Assembly: GCA_033065855.1 (NCBI GenBank)
Contig: JAVXUO010000052.1
Coordinates: 124,001 to 188,000 of the forward strand
Direction: 5' to 3'
Source: Escallonia rubra
Lineage: Eukaryota > Streptophyta > Magnoliopsida > Escalloniales > Escalloniaceae
Length of the DNA stretch: 64,000 bases
Positions 1 to 14,200 of the stretch are shown one piece after another; the stretch's first letter is position 1, and the number at the start of each line of letters is the position of its first letter. The notes under the pieces were generated by a model. The model was not told where the DNA came from. It saw only the letters and a list, made by a program, of their open reading frames with translations, and ran no database searches. The position numbers and the translations under genes are program-made.

Positions 1-3000
1 TCTCCTTTGGGAAAAGAAAGCCGTTCACCCTGTCATCAACCTGATCGTTAATGACAATGCAGTCAGCATCTTGCTTTTAAATATACTAACATAATGAGAA
101 ACATCCAACAAGATAGGTATGTCACAGAATTAGTGGTGACAAATATAAGAGTAATGACCCATGCAACCATGAAGGGACCACATTTAAAATCAGTGCCTTG
201 GCTAGAAGATTAGAAGGAACATTAATGCAGGATTGGCAAACATATTTTGTAGAAGTCACAAAGTCAGTTAAAAGGAAGAGCCCTTCAAGAGAGACCCCGT
301 TCGCAGGTCCCACGACCTGATCTTGGACTGAAATTAATGACCTTCACCACATCACTACCCTAAGCAAAACCCACCTCCGGCCACCCAGGAAACACCGTTT
401 CTACTGGAAGGGTAGGCAGCTGGGTGATTGCAGCTAGAACTCTCTAGCACGGAAATTTGAAAAACATCACCAAATTTATAGGTCAACATACTCATCTTAT
501 GTACAAGTCTAAGTACGTAGATATTTATGAGTGTATTTATGCGACTGACTACATACGAGTCTTTAGTACAGGATTTAAAACCATACGTATTTCCTGATCA
601 TGGAAAGATCTGGGGCAGCGATTGGTTTCCCAAAGCACATTGCTCTAATCAGAAGGTCTGGGAAAGATTGTTCTTCAAGGAATGAGCCATATATCACGAA
701 ATTGGCCCGGCTTAGGACACTGTCTGCATCTTCATCAAGGGAAACATGTGTAACAGAACCCTTCGGGTATCTTAAGTTCAGAGCAATGGCCTACAAACAA
801 AATAAAATGAGAATTACATACGATCGATTCCACAAAATAAAGAATCAAAAGTTCTGGATACGTAGATCAAACTTATACCTCGACAGCCACACTGTAATTA
901 CTACGTAACTCCCCACTTAAGATAACAATTTTGAGATGAGGATTGGAATTAGTCTCCAATGGGAAGTCAGCCAGAAGTGGCGATAAAGCCTGCAAAACAA
1001 GGGCGTGCTCCAGCCACAGTCCTCTGTATAAAAATTGGCTTCCCACAACTACAATAACAAAGTCATCAGGCCCATAGTCCATCTTTTCATGCGGATTTTC
1101 TCTTTGTAGAGCCCCAAGCCTATCTGCTTCCCATGCTTCAGAAGGAGAACCCGCGATAACAAAGTAGTTTCCAGAATCAAATGCAGAGTAGAGTATCTGA
1201 CAAATACATAGATTACTTGGTCAACATAATATGTTGATTTCAAGCTATTCACTGGTAGAACGATTTCACAGCTAGAAGAGGGAAAAAAGACAAATAATAG
1301 TAGAAAAACAAATAAGTGAGCAGAAGCATTCGGATTGCATATCATTCTCTTGATTAAAAAAAGCTCAGATGACATGTGCTATACATGTGTTCCATTATCC
1401 TCCCATTCGTGTTTGTGCATGTGCGTGGATGAGTGCGTGCACGTGTGTCGCTATCCACATACATTTGTCGTTTATGTCATTGAGATTATAACTGGCATAG
1501 TGCCCTAAAAATTACAAGAAGAGAGGCTTGCAAGCCAAAGAATACCGGCAGGACATGGTTTGGAAAAACAACAACAGTTGCTCGATTGAAGACTTTTTTC
1601 CAATCATCTACAAGCTCAATCTGGCCACTTGAGAAGTATTGTCTCGAACGAGTAGCAAGTGTGCTTTCTTGAATAGTCCATATAAGAGGTACAGATTTGT
1701 AAGGTTCCTGCAAAAGACTGTAAGTGAACTCATTCATAATGATCGAAAAAGAATTTTGGTAATTGCAAAATACTCCAAACTAACCATAGATTCAACATTA
1801 GGATAAAGAATCATATGAAACGAGCTGGAGGTTGGACCCATGGCAATAAAGGTTTGTCCAAACAATAGATTTCATGTGGAACATCTTTTTTGAGTGACTG
1901 TATTAGTCATCTCGTTATTGGGTGACAATTTGAATGTGCAAAAAGCCACCCAAGGGTCTGAATGAGGTGCAAATATCAACATGTCCATAAACATGTTCTA
2001 CGAAAGCTTCCTATCTCTAAGCATTTATTTACAAGAATGCCGAAAAGCTCATTCCATTAAACAGCCAGATCCTAGCCCCGTGAAGACCCTTACTACAGGC
2101 GAAACTATCTCAAACGTATTGTGGCATTAAGACTCTTTCCTTCCTCCAAGCCCCCTTCAGAGCAACCTCCGCATGCGCTACAATTCCCATAAGGATGTAC
2201 AAGTTATAACTGTCTTAAGGGGCAGTGATACTCAGATACCACAACTGAAAGCAGCAGCCTTTCATAGTAACTAAGACAAACAACAGATAGTGCAAGAAAC
2301 CAACTTCTTTGATGTACTGCCCAATATTTCAAAAACTTTTCACCAATCTTATTGGTTCTTGTTATTCACTTGTTCCTGCCATATTCAAGCGTTTCCGGCC
2401 CTGCGATAGAATGTAGGGCTGTCCATGTCCTAGCAGACCCCGATCAAAACAGTTGAAGTTTAGAGAATGCAGGTTTTCAGAGTGCTTTTAGATACTGGGT
2501 TTCATGCTTTGGGAGGGCAAAACAGTCGTTTGTTATAATTAAAAACTTCATGTGATCAAACATGAATCCAAAATAACGATCAACGGCATTCTTTCTTCTA
2601 TTCAGAGGTTGGCCAAAACAGCTCCAATAAAGAAGTAAATATTTGATTTGTGACTTAAAGAAGTATCTAGAGAAGTGGAACCAAAAGAAGATTGAACTTC
2701 TTCTTTCCTTAATGAGATGCTGCATTATTAACTGGACTGTACCGGAATATCCATGAGAGAATTACAGGTAAAATAAATCAAAGCCACTTTATTTCTTTAT
2801 TGATACCTGAACCAGAGCTTCCTCCTAAATTATATTTAGGAGAAAATTTGAAACTAAAAACTCAAGCAGGTTTCTTATTCAACAAACCATCTCATGAAAG
2901 TATCCGGGGTGTTACAAATGTGTAATATTTAGGCAAGAAAAGAAAAAAAGTGTTACAAGTGTATTGCCAAAACTACATGAGCGTCTAAAATTTAGAGAGC

Positions 3001-5642
3001 GGTTCTAAACAACAAATTGGCCATAAAAAAAAGGGCCGCAAAATACTCTTTGCATGGAATATGTAATCAACACAGTGTGGTTAATACATGGAAAGAATCG
3101 GGAAAACAATTTAGCATCAGTGCACCAGAAAATTATCTGGTTAGAGAAGTCTTACCTAGAAATTACTGGCCTGGTTTCTAGAGAGCTCAAAAGTATGCCA
3201 TCATAGCTGAAAAAGACAGAGAGAAAAATTAGAGCAGCAGATTTTTCAATGAAGTGAACCAGTTTCATTCTTTCTTCGCAACTAAATAACAAACAAATCC
3301 CCCATACTTTTTCTGATTAAAGTCCCTACGTGCAAAACCTTTTGTTTCTATGCAAGATTAGAAACCATCACTCAACAAGTTAAGGTTTGCCTATAATAGA
3401 AGCATCATTTCATAAAGATCATTGTTTGTGCGAGTAAGAGAAGGATCCTCATTTGGTACATTTTGAACAGCTTAAAAACAAAGATCAGTGGGAAGTTTGT
3501 AACACATGAGATATTGAACATCACAAGCATACTTTAGCCAGTCTACAGAGGTCTTAATCTTATCGCTGGCTTCCATGATGTTGACTCCAACTCCTTTATT
3601 TCTCCAAACATCAGCGACAGGACCATCTTCGAGTGAGTAAACCTGCAGTCCCAAGACATACCAGAAAGAGGAAAAAATCACAATAACAGACAAACAAAAC
3701 TTTATTAAGAATTAATGCTCATGGATTTTTACAGCAAAAAAGACCACGTCTATGCAGCCAATCGATCCTTCTAGAGAAACTCCAGTATTACTTTTATATG
3801 AGAAATGAAAAAACTCCTTCCATACCTAACATTAGCGTAGGTGGAGAAGCTTGCCTGAAATTTTTGTATAGGCTATAACTGTCAAATTAAAAAATTTATT
3901 TCTAAGAACCATTGGCAATGTTTCTTTCCTTCTTTCTATTCACTTGACCCAAGTTATACTCAGTTTTCACCTCCTACGCCAAAAAAGTTCATCAATTATG
4001 TCCTTCGTACAAAAAACATGGAGAAACATAATGGGTACATCTCATCTTAAGCATTCAATCTGGACGCAAGGAAAAAGTTTAAAAGTTTGGTGATGGTCGC
4101 TGACCAAATGACCTAGGCTGCCCTATTTGGTCATGGGTAAATGTTATCAGAATTGTCGACTTTGGACTTGAAACATTACAATCTTATTTCTCTAAGTAAG
4201 TTGTAGAATATTAAAAAAATTTAGCAAAGCGAAAGCATTCATCAGACCAAAAATATGGTAGTTATTTATAAGCATGGTGGCTGAGATACAAACATAGCGA
4301 GCACTATGCCACTCTTTTGAAGGGGTTAGGAAGCATAGGATAACTTCTTTTGAAAGGTCAAATTAACATGTAAAATATTGAAATTAGACATCTATATATT
4401 TGCTTTCACTTGATCAGTAACTGGCTCGGATTAGCATGCTCAATGGCGTCATACCTTCCAAACTCCACATGTCTACTGTCCCAATCTTTTCACTGAAATT
4501 CGCCCTAAAAGCTCAATGACTCTGTACCTCTGAAATTTCACATCTTATCCGCACTTTATTATATCCTGTTAGAACCATGACTGTAACCTCCTCCGCCTCT
4601 CCACTTCCAGAAAATGCATTGTTTATATGTCAAACGAGAGGTTGAGGTTTGTATATTCATAGTGGAGCTTCATATTTATCGAATGAGCAATGCATGCAAG
4701 CCTAATTGCTACTCTTAAGAAGAACTCCATCGGTTTTAAGTACAGGATAGTGCAGATTACTTAAGAAAACTATGCCAGTAAAATGCCATTGTTATGACTT
4801 ATGAGCATAACCGTAATTTCAAAGGTACACAGCAACTCAAATGAACATATAAACTGTGAAATTTACCTCAATATCGTATCCGATCTCCTGCAAAGCAACT
4901 GCAACAGTAACCATCAGAATCTGCTGTGGGTCAACCAACAGATCCGCAAAAACCTGCAAAAAAAATTAACTAAGAAATAACAGCATGGAAAAAAGAACTT
5001 GATAAGAAAGTTTCTCATAACAAGCTACCTGCTCAAGACATTCAAGAAAATGAGCAACCCAATCAAACCCGTGAATCCCCAACAAACTTAAATCTACACT
5101 TTTAACAACTCAAAGATAAACAGGCTAATAGCAAAACAAATGGCAATCAAGAATAATATTTATAAAGATGAATAAATAGGATAGAACTTTAACATTCTTA
5201 CCAAAGCAAGTTTGGGTTTTCTAAACCCAAACCTCACTCCTCTCCTTGAACCAGAGGACATATTTGCTTCTCTAGCCTCTTTTGCAAATTTCAACATAAG
5301 CGTTGCAGGCTCAAACTTTATATCTTCTCCGAAATCCAACCCACCAATCTCCTTAAAAAATGGCAAATCCCCAGAGAAACCCTCTCTCTCTCCCCCAGAA
5401 TCCCCCGATTCTTCCATCACTGAACCGGGCAAGAACATTTGGAAAAGAACCACAAAGAACAAGAACACAGCCACTGTGCAAATCCATTGCAGGTAGTCAA
5501 TCTTCTTGAACAGCACAAATCTTGCCAATCTCGATCTGGGTCTTTGACCAAATGGGTTCCTCCCATTCCCGTTAGTCACCGACGAAGAACGCAGCAGGTG
5601 AAGATCTCTCTTCACTGCCAGTCCATTCTCCACAGAACCCAT
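1..5642 (-). CDS. GT-B glycosyltransferase, At4g01210/At5g04480 type, 5' part
   Basis: Minus-strand gene whose 3' half lies beyond the left edge. Exons in coding order: 5642-5202, 4953-4867, 3642-3533, 3206-3156, 1717-1546, 1196-879, 790-587, 40-1 (partial). All introns are GT-AG and phases agree, giving about 474 residues, less than half of the roughly 1000 expected for the family. The N-terminus is basic (KRDLHLLRSS), followed by one membrane segment at about residues 51-71 (LQWICTVAVFLFFVVLFQMF), so it is a predicted type II Golgi-type protein. Conserved blocks are VFADLLVDPQQ, VYSLEDGPVADVWRN, YDGILLSSLETRPVIS, LATRSRQYFSSGQIELVDDW, FNRATVVVFPNHVLP, LYSAFDSGNYFVIAGSP and EEQSFPDLLIRAMCFGKPI; the last is the nucleotide-sugar-binding part of a GT4-like fold. 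The family, remembered from Arabidopsis At4g01210 and At5g04480, has no firmly assigned substrate. Start chosen: first Met before the basic leader. No frame lesions seen. Confidence 0.93.
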
Positions 5643-8325
5643 TTACAGTCCCATCAAGAATTCACCCCAAGAAACACACACAAGTTTGGATATTCTACTG
5701 TTTTGGGATGTGGGTTTTAGCAGTAACAGAGTGGTTGTGACGATTGCACAGGTGAGAACTTGAATAAACAGAAAAGCCTTTTCGTTTTTGTGGCATTAAA
5801 GAATTCGAGAGAGATGCCTGTGGCTAGTTTTATTACTGAGCTGAATGTGGGGGGAGAGAAAGGACAGACACGGAGTGGATTAAGTCGATGCTTTTGATCG
5901 TCATGGCTGGTCAACGGTGCTGTCAAAAGATTTTGGGGGAGGAAGTGAGAGGACGCGATATTACAGGGGACTATGTGTGTCATGGTTTGTGCGTGAATGC
6001 TGAATATATATATATACGTGCAGGGAGAATCTAGTTGTGACTTCTAACCCCTGGTTTTTAGGTGAAATGTCTGTAAAGGACTAAACTCCTTGAGTCATGT
6101 TCTTTTATCAGGACTAAAATATCCCCTTACTTCCCCCCTCTTGGTTACCTCTATTCTTACTCTATTTGACTTTTACGCTTATAGATATGTCCAAAAAATT
6201 AAATAAATACTAAGTTCCTAAATGGTTTTGATGGAGAGTGCACCGCAGTTTTTTAATATATATTTTTTTAACTATAATAGATAAATTTCTAAACAGGGTG
6301 CAAGTCCGGCCAGTATAGCGTTCACGGGGACATAGTAGCATTGCCCCTGGTAAAGAAAGTTGACCGCATCTCTTGGCATGACTTGTTACTCCATGGGCAG
6401 TGGAATTGGCTGTAATTCCATGGATAACGGTGGCAATGTGCTTGCATCGGAGATTTCCGGTGGCATAGGTGTAGTTTTGTTCCAAGATTTAGAACGCAAT
6501 GGCGTGGGCTGCATTGAAATGGGTGTAAATAAACTTGTTCTCCTTTTATGTATGTACATACGTACATGAGTACATATATACAATAAATATTATTTTTTTC
6601 AATAAATCTATAGAATGCATGGGAGATACTATTTCACAATAATGAAGACAATGCTTGTTTAATTTATATTTGTGAAAACACTTCTAATACATGTTGACGA
6701 CTTGTCATCGGATTAAAATATCACCCCACATGTTTTCGGACAGACCATTGTTTAGTCTAAATGGCACATTGAGCAGTGTCTTTTTCTTTGTAGAATTCCA
6801 AATAAGAGTATACTAGCAACATGTAAGAGTAGTATAAGTTGTGTAGGGCATGTCACAGACTTACACTGTGTATATACAACCATGTAACGTAACAAAAAAA
6901 AAGGTAAATTAAGCCTAAAGGATACACGGGCATCGGTTTCCTAGCTTGTGCGCACGCACACGTAAACTAAAACAGGGTTTAGAAGTGGTGCTGAGATGGT
7001 GTGGCTTGTTGGGGTGGAGTCAGGGTGCTGGGTCCGCTCACAACCTCACGGCCTCTTAGAGTCGGTTAAGTGTGTCTTTCTTGGTTTAGTTTAGAGGGTT
7101 TTGATATTCATTTTCATGTTGTTTTACAGATTTCTTGTTTCTAGTTGCTAAGGGTTGTTAATGGTCTAGTTTACAGCTTAGTGTCAAGCAAGGGTCTTAG
7201 TTTATTGCTAGTACAGGAGTTTGTGTTATACACTGCACTTCTGAAATTTATCATAACTACACTTAGCGCCTACTACCACTGATGTCATAAATATCTAACA
7301 GTCTATGGATCTTCAATCATCATTTTTGCCCAGAAATCAAATCCCAAAGATCATCCATAACAAGAAGAGTTAAATATCTAACAGTTGATTTAATCAGGGG
7401 GGCGTGGAGGTGGATAAGAGATCAACATATTAAGGAGGTTCAAGCTCCCCACTGCTGCATGTTGCCGCTGTTATCACCGGTGGTATATGCCCCCCCCCCC
7501 CCTGCGCAACCCAACCTAACCCAACACACACACGCACATAGACCCTTTCCATTTTCCACTGGATATTCGTTTAGATTTGCATTGGTGGGTTTGTCTATGG
7601 TGATGGTGGTTGGTTTGTTTTTGGAGGTGGTGGCAGGGCAATGATTGGTTCATTTTTGGTGGTGGCGACATGGTAGTGAGGGTGGGAAGTGGGAGTGGTG
7701 TTTGGGGGGCAGTTAGTGGGGACTAGGGGGGGGGGGGGGGGTTGTGTGTAGGAGGGTGCACAGTGAACTGCAGTGATCAGTGGGTGGGTTGGGTAAATTT
7801 ATTTTTATGAAGGGTATTATCGTCTTTTCATTAACTCTATGAACTGAAAACTAAAAAAAGTGTAGCGGAGTATAATAAAAATAGTTAGTAGGCGTTGAGT
7901 ATAATTATAGCAAAACTCAAAAGTGCCGTATGTAATTCTTTCAAATAAATTTTATTAAGGGCTACGAGTCTGGATAAATTTAGTGTTAGAATCCAAATGA
8001 AGTTATATTTTATTTTTGTTATTCCTTTTTTGGTGATGAAGTTATGCAAATAAAGTTGTCCAAGAGCTGGACAAATTAGGAGGTGTGGACTAAATCAATC
8101 GGATATTTTTTCCTTTAAGTTTGGTTGACATTTCTTGCAAAATATGTAATCGTAATTTTAAAATGAATAAAGTATAATACTCCGTAACTTACAATAATAG
8201 AAGTCAGAAGAACTTTTGCAATTATGAACTTGAGTGGAGCGATCGATAGAGAATCCACCGACATATTGAATTACTTAATAAATATTCCGAGTATATAATA
8301 TATCTTGAAGGACGTACAACAAGAT
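5643..8325. other. Intergenic, 5' flank of the GT gene
   Basis: No supported gene. The first ~350 bases are the presumed 5' leader and promoter of the minus-strand glycosyltransferase; a TATATATATATA run at about 6004-6015 could serve as its TATA element (inference). The remainder is AT-rich, apart from the inverted-repeat element at 7222-7945. Small open frames at 6210-6583 overlap each other on both strands and show no family signature. Confidence 0.5.
7222..7945. mobile_element. MITE-like element with imperfect ~50-bp terminal inverted repeats
   Basis: The left end (CTGCACTTCTGA, then CACTTAGCGCCTACTA) reappears as reverse complement at the right end (TAGTAGGCGTTGAGTATAAT ... CAAAAGTGCCG). 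The middle is asymmetric: a C-run near 7492-7502 and a G-run near 7727-7741, with GT-rich DNA between. No target-site duplication could be defined, so the superfamily is open. Confidence 0.45.
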
Positions 8326-8397
8326 GCGTTTGTAGTCCAACGGTTAGGATAATTGCCTTCCAAGCAATAGACCCGGGTTCGACTCCCGGCAGACGCA
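8326..8397 (+). tRNA. trnG-TCC: tRNA-Gly (anticodon TCC)
   Basis: Full 72-base cloverleaf. The acceptor stem GCGTTTG pairs with CAGACGC through one G-T wobble at the fifth pair; discriminator A is at 8397. D-loop A box is TAGTCCAACGGTTAGGAT. The anticodon stem ATTGC/GCAAT encloses loop CTTCCAA with anticodon TCC. The T arm CCGGG-TTCGACT-CCCGG contains the B box GGTTCGACTCC. There is no intron and no encoded CCA, as expected for a eukaryotic nuclear gene. A T-run beginning at 8403 fits a Pol III terminator. It lies in open intergenic DNA, more than 2.6 kb from the nearest start codon. Confidence 0.97.
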
Positions 8398-11266
8398 TTC
8401 TGTTTTTTTTTTTAATCACTTACTGTTATTTCGCATTATCTTTTATCTTTTATTTGAAAAAGTTTGTACTCTCCTTCCTTCGTGAAGAATGTGAAGGAAA
8501 AAGTCATTCGGAGGAAAAGTGAGATAATGTAAAGTAAAGAGAAATTAGTTTTTTTTTACGTGTTTATTTTGCAATAAAAGATTATAAGAAATGTTTGAGA
8601 ATAATATCTTTAAATGCTTTGAGTTTAAGAGTAAATTATAGCCAAAAATCATATTTTGCCTTAATATTACTTGTGGTAGTTGCTTGACCACTGTCGATCT
8701 ACTCCTCTTCAACTCCAACTCCCAACCACCACCATGGCACTGGCTACCACCATCACGTCTCTACTGTAAGACACACAAATACACACAAATTTCTGCACAA
8801 CACAGACATGTGCATAAAGTGACTATATTGAAACAAGAAGCAGTGAGAGGGATATCCTCAAATTGTGATTCAGACTTCCTATCAAAACAATCTCACCATG
8901 GCTGAAGTCATCAAATGCTTGTGTTACATTGAGTTTGAATTCCAAGTCCTGGATCTCCCCTGGAGTTAGCGTGCGTTTGTGTGGGAGATTGGTGGTGGTG
9001 GTTAGTGGCATGGGGTGGTGCGGGGGTTGTGGTTGGTGGAATTGGGATGATGTGGTGGCGGTTGAAGGGGGAATAGAGAGAGAGAGAGAGAGAGAGAGAG
9101 GTATGTATAAAATGCATCGAGTGTAAAAATACATATTACGAGTATTATTGAAAATTTTAATTTTAAAATAAAAAATTGCAATGTTAGCCAAAATTGTTGA
9201 TTAAAATCCGAAAGCCTAATGTAGTGTGAATCTGATACAAAATTTTAAACTTTGAATACGGATGTCAACTTTGTAAAAACTGTTTCTTTGACTGTAATCT
9301 AACACTAGAATCAAAGAATATAGTGATATCATCCCAAATGTAAATGCGGCTAAACTTATTGTTAATGAAAGTTAGTCATAAATGCAGACATTATGCTGTT
9401 AAATACAAAAGAGTGGTAGAAATGTCATATAGAATCCAAAAAAGAAGAAATGTAATGATACAAGACCTGTAAACAATATCTCCTCCTTTTTTTTCTTTTT
9501 TTCTTTTTTGAGAAATATCATGAATATATACCAGGATAAGTTTAGAGACCGAATATACATAGAGTAGACAAAGCGTAAGAGACAAATAAAATGGATAACA
9601 TCCCCATCCAAATGAGTAACCAGAGAAACGTAAGAGAGAAATAAAATGGATGACATCCCCATCCAAGTAAGTAACCAGAGAAAAACAAGATAAAAAACTA
9701 GGAAAACCAGCTAATACAACAAGTTAAATACCACCTACTGATAATTCTGAACTAAAAACAGGATAATTACCAAGGAAAACACCCAATCAAAATACACCAA
9801 CAAGCTGCAAGCCACAAGCCCACGTGTCCTCGGTCACCGTGAACCACTCCGACGCCGAAAAAACCGCCTTCTCCAACCATCCCTCCGCTGCCTATCCCTA
9901 GCGAACGCCAAATCAAAACCAAACTGAGCCCCTCTAACCCATCAAGTCACAGGAGCTAATTACCTTCGATAACCCTTCATAACCACTGACGACTCATCCG
10001 AAACTCGGATTGAAACCAGCAGAAACATCAACCTGCACCAACGGCAATCCGTAGCCCCCACAACCTGCTGCAATCAGAAGAAAAAACCCACAACAGGACC
10101 GAAACCACAGTGACCTAGTAGCAACCAAAACTAACCTAAAGAAATGGGGAAAACAAAAAACCCTAGAAGGAAGAACCGTGACCTGGACACCCTACCTTCT
10201 CCAACCCGTGGAATCGCGACACACCACCCCGTCTGCGAAATCTACGACACTCGAAACCACAACCAGCCAATCATGGCCCAGCCCAAGGATCTTGACAACT
10301 TAACCTCACAACTCAACCCCAACCGATCTCCGGCGCTCGGATCTACAACGGATCTTCGAGTTTGATCACGATCTGCGACGGATTGTCCATCTCACCTTAC
10401 CACCAAAATCCCACACAAAAACCTAGTTAAACATCAAGCTAAGCTACCACATCACCACACGCCGGGAAACCCGGCGGTGGTGATGGAAACAGAAACGGGA
10501 TGAAGAGAGAGAGAGAGAGTATTATGGAAGGAGGGGTATTCTCTGTTTTCACCGCTCTCAGAGAGAGAGCGTTCCTCTAATCTACGAAGGGTTTTGCACC
10601 TAACGATAGAGAAGGGAATTATCTCCTCCTTTATTCTTGCAGGATGTAATTTTCAAAGAACTAAATCCTACTGAAAAAGCTGAAGGAAGTACGTCTACAA
10701 CTTTCTTACCAATTGAACACACCTAATTGTGCTTCTCTATTTCCTCTATTTTCTCGTCAACAGAACGGGGCCTAAATCTCATCTACCATGAGTTCCATGA
10801 CTCATACATGCATAGTAATAACAGTAAGGCTTCATTAACTCAGCCAAGTCAACGATAGCTGATCTGACTTTGTGCAAGATTTGGAAAAATATCATTCACA
10901 GGAGCATAGAGAATGGAACACCATAAATGTGCAGCGTTAACTGGCTGGAACAAGGATTAATACAATGATTCACAGCATATTGTTCTCAATACAAAATAAA
11001 ACCATATCAGAGAAGTACAAAAATGGCACAATATGATCAACACTTCAATGCACTCCGTCAAGGGTAGCAAACAATGATGAGAAAATAATCGGGAATATTC
11101 TTAGCGAATGGCTACCTTCCTTCACGATTCACAGCTGAAGCAACGCACAAAGCCGAGCTCATTGGTGAACACAGTTGCACCTTCAGCATTCCATCAACTT
11201 GGTGATGTGATTGAGAGATCATGGTATTTTTCATCTAATCCACTGTAAAAGAGGTCCCTTATTTTG
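8398..11266. other. Intergenic, 3' flank of the RGXT gene
   Basis: No supported gene. It contains a (GA)n run at about 9074-9100, a purine-rich tract near 9480-9510 and an approximate 60-bp tandem duplication at 9560-9680 (the CATCCCCATCCAA block occurs twice). A CT/GA-rich and C-rich tract follows at 9800-10570; from base composition this could be retroelement leader DNA, but no coding domain was found. Roughly the last 600 bases may hold the 3' UTR of the minus-strand xylosyltransferase gene. Confidence 0.4.
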
Positions 11267-14200
11267 TTATAATCGGCCGAGTGGAGACTCCACGGCATGA
11301 TCATCGACCAACCAAAGGCCAAAATCGTGGAAGCGCTTTATTTTCTTCTCAAAACCAGTAATATAATTGTTGTGAATGATGACATGCATTCCCTTGGTTT
11401 CCTGCACCCAAGTCTGGTTCTTGAAAAATAATCCACCTGTGGGAAAGGCCGCCTGGGGAAGCAGATAGAGATCCACCTGCAACAATTTTGTACGTATACG
11501 AGCAAAATTATATTCCCATACGAGCAACCAAGGACATTTGCATCTTCAAGCTTCAGCTCTAAAAAGCGTCAATTTGACAAAATCATACTTTTGAAGCTTG
11601 ATCCGATGTTCGAGAAGGCCAAAAGCCTGGGGGGGCATCCTGATGCATATGTTTTGATTGTGAACCTCAAGGATAAAAGGGAGCAGAGACAGAGACTGAC
11701 GCCCTTATGTAGAGGTAACAAAGAACAACTTTGAGTTATATCACTACCATTCTTGGCTACACTATGGTGGAAGCCTATTCCTTGATGGAAGAATGGGAGA
11801 AGGTTCACCTTCGAAGGCCATAAATTTCATGCACTTGAATGCTCAACTAAAATTCAGAAATGCATAACTTATACGCACTGCATTTTCGGTTGGCTCAATC
11901 TACTTGAAGTCTTTAACGCTCAAATAATTCTGCGTCAGTCGTGTCTAAATGTGCGAGCAATCATGGCCCGTAATGGCTTAGTTTCCTTGATGAATTTGGT
12001 TTGCCTAACAAAATATGCTTGATGTTATAAACTAGGTGTTTTCTAAAAAGTGAAAAAGCACTCTGCCCCTGTACTTAAACTGTTGTGCAGTTTGGCCCTG
12101 TTGCTTAAAAAATTGTACTAAACCTACATCTACCCACGGAAATTGTGCACATTGGACGGATTCCTTTCAACTTATCCCATCTTTTGGGCAGAAAATGTTT
12201 GTCGCCCTTTAAAGTCCAAAATACCCTTCTAGTCTTTAACACAAATACACACACCAACCCCCGGACCCCCCCCCCCCCTCCTTTTCCCTCTACACACACC
12301 CACCCTACACACCCACACACCATCCCCATCCCCATCACCCACCACCACAAACACACACACTAAATGCACACACTGCGCACAAACCCACACCCACAGCTCA
12401 CACACACTGCGCCCACACACTCACACATACTGCATGCATACACAAGCACACACCCATCTCGACCCACAACCACGCACATACGAACACAAAATTTCACGCA
12501 CGCACACTGAACACACAATTGCACTCCAAGGCACACACAAACACACACCCACACCTCGACAAATGCACTACACGCGCAAACACTGAATACACACAATCAA
12601 ATTGCATGCAAACCCACACACGCAACTTCATCCACTGACACTAAACACACAATCACACAACATATACACCCACCTTCTCTTCTCTCCGTCTGATTAACCA
12701 TCACCAACCCCAATCTCCTCCTTCTCTTCCTCTGATTAACCACCACAACCCACCCACACCTATCCACCAACCCCAATCTCCTTTCTCTCCCTCTAATTAA
12801 CCACCATAACCCACCCGCATCCATCTCCTTTGTCTCCCTCTGATCAAGCACCAATCACAGAGTGGTGCTTGTGATTGGTGCTTAATGTTGACGGTTTTAA
12901 TGGCGGCGGTGGTGTGGTGTTCGGCTGTGGTGGTCTTGTGGTGGCGGTGGCCGTGTACTATGGCAACAGGAGTGGATGGCTGCCTGTGGCGGTGGGGTCG
13001 GATGATGGGTTAAATCAGGGTGGTAGAACCCTAATTGAAAAAAAATGGGAAAGCGAAGATTTTATTTGAAGTAAATAAAACAAAATTGTGAGGGTAGTTA
13101 TGTCCCCTTATGGTTTTGGTTAATGTGCACAATTTCTGGAAGTGGTGGAAGGTTTAGTACAACTTTTTGAAAAAGAGGGGACCAAACCGCACAACGGTCG
13201 AAGTACAAGTGGCCAAAGTGCTTTTTCCTCTTTATTAAAAACAATATCAATATTAAATCAATCCCCCCCCCCCCCAACCCAAACAAACCCACACACACAA
13301 AAGTTCTGTTCACTTTCTCTGTCCTGTATCACCATTGTATTTCTCTATTTTTCATTTCATAAATGAGCATCATGCTAGGTCGACAAATGCTTGATGTATA
13401 GACCTCAACATTAAGTCTCCAATGAATTATCATTTAGAAATTCAATAATGGTGTCCCTTGAAGCATATCCTAATCAGCATTCCAAAGTTGCCTTTCAAGA
13501 TAATTAGAGCGTCCAAAAATTTTAATGTTCACCATGTCATTAAAGTAAACAAGGAACACAATAAGAAAGCAAAAAGAGCACACCTGTCCTGCTGTTCTGT
13601 TCAGTGCCCAGTTAAAAGCTGGTTGGTCATTAGCTTTCTTTGCTTTAGACCATGGCTGAGCCTGGAGTTCCTCAATCCACTTCTTCATAACTAGTTTTGC
13701 ACCATTAGTTGGGCGCATATAAATCATGCAGCTACAAATGTAAGTCCGCCCTTTTTTCCCTGGAGGTGGCAAATCATGAGAGTGGTTCAGAGGTTTCACC
13801 TGGTTGCCCCCAAGGAGACATAAGAGAACAGCGCATTCATCATCAATAGTTCTAAATGCATATGCAAGGAGATACTACAAGCCTACAGCAATTATTAATT
13901 GCATTATTCAGCTTAGTCATCAATTGAGCAGCACAAAAAGATTTACTCTTATATACTCGACTTTATCTCGATATACTCAATGTAGGGTGCAGTTAATTTG
14001 TTGGGCTGTGAAGTACTCTTCCTAGAGTATACAAGATGTAATACCAAAGGTGTTGGATGAGAGGACAGCCTTGGTTGCAATTTGGTCTCCCTTAAGAATG
14101 ATTCAGTTCGTAGGATTGATCTTAGATTACATCTCACACAAGCATTATGAGGCAAATTTACGCCTCAAAATCCATCCCAAATCGTTAAGACAAAAGGAGA

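Noticed and set aside
8823-9191. 122-codon minus frame upstream of the RGXT 3' end
   Set aside because: It is built from a (GA)n run and proline codons from GGTGGT repeats; no homology pattern.
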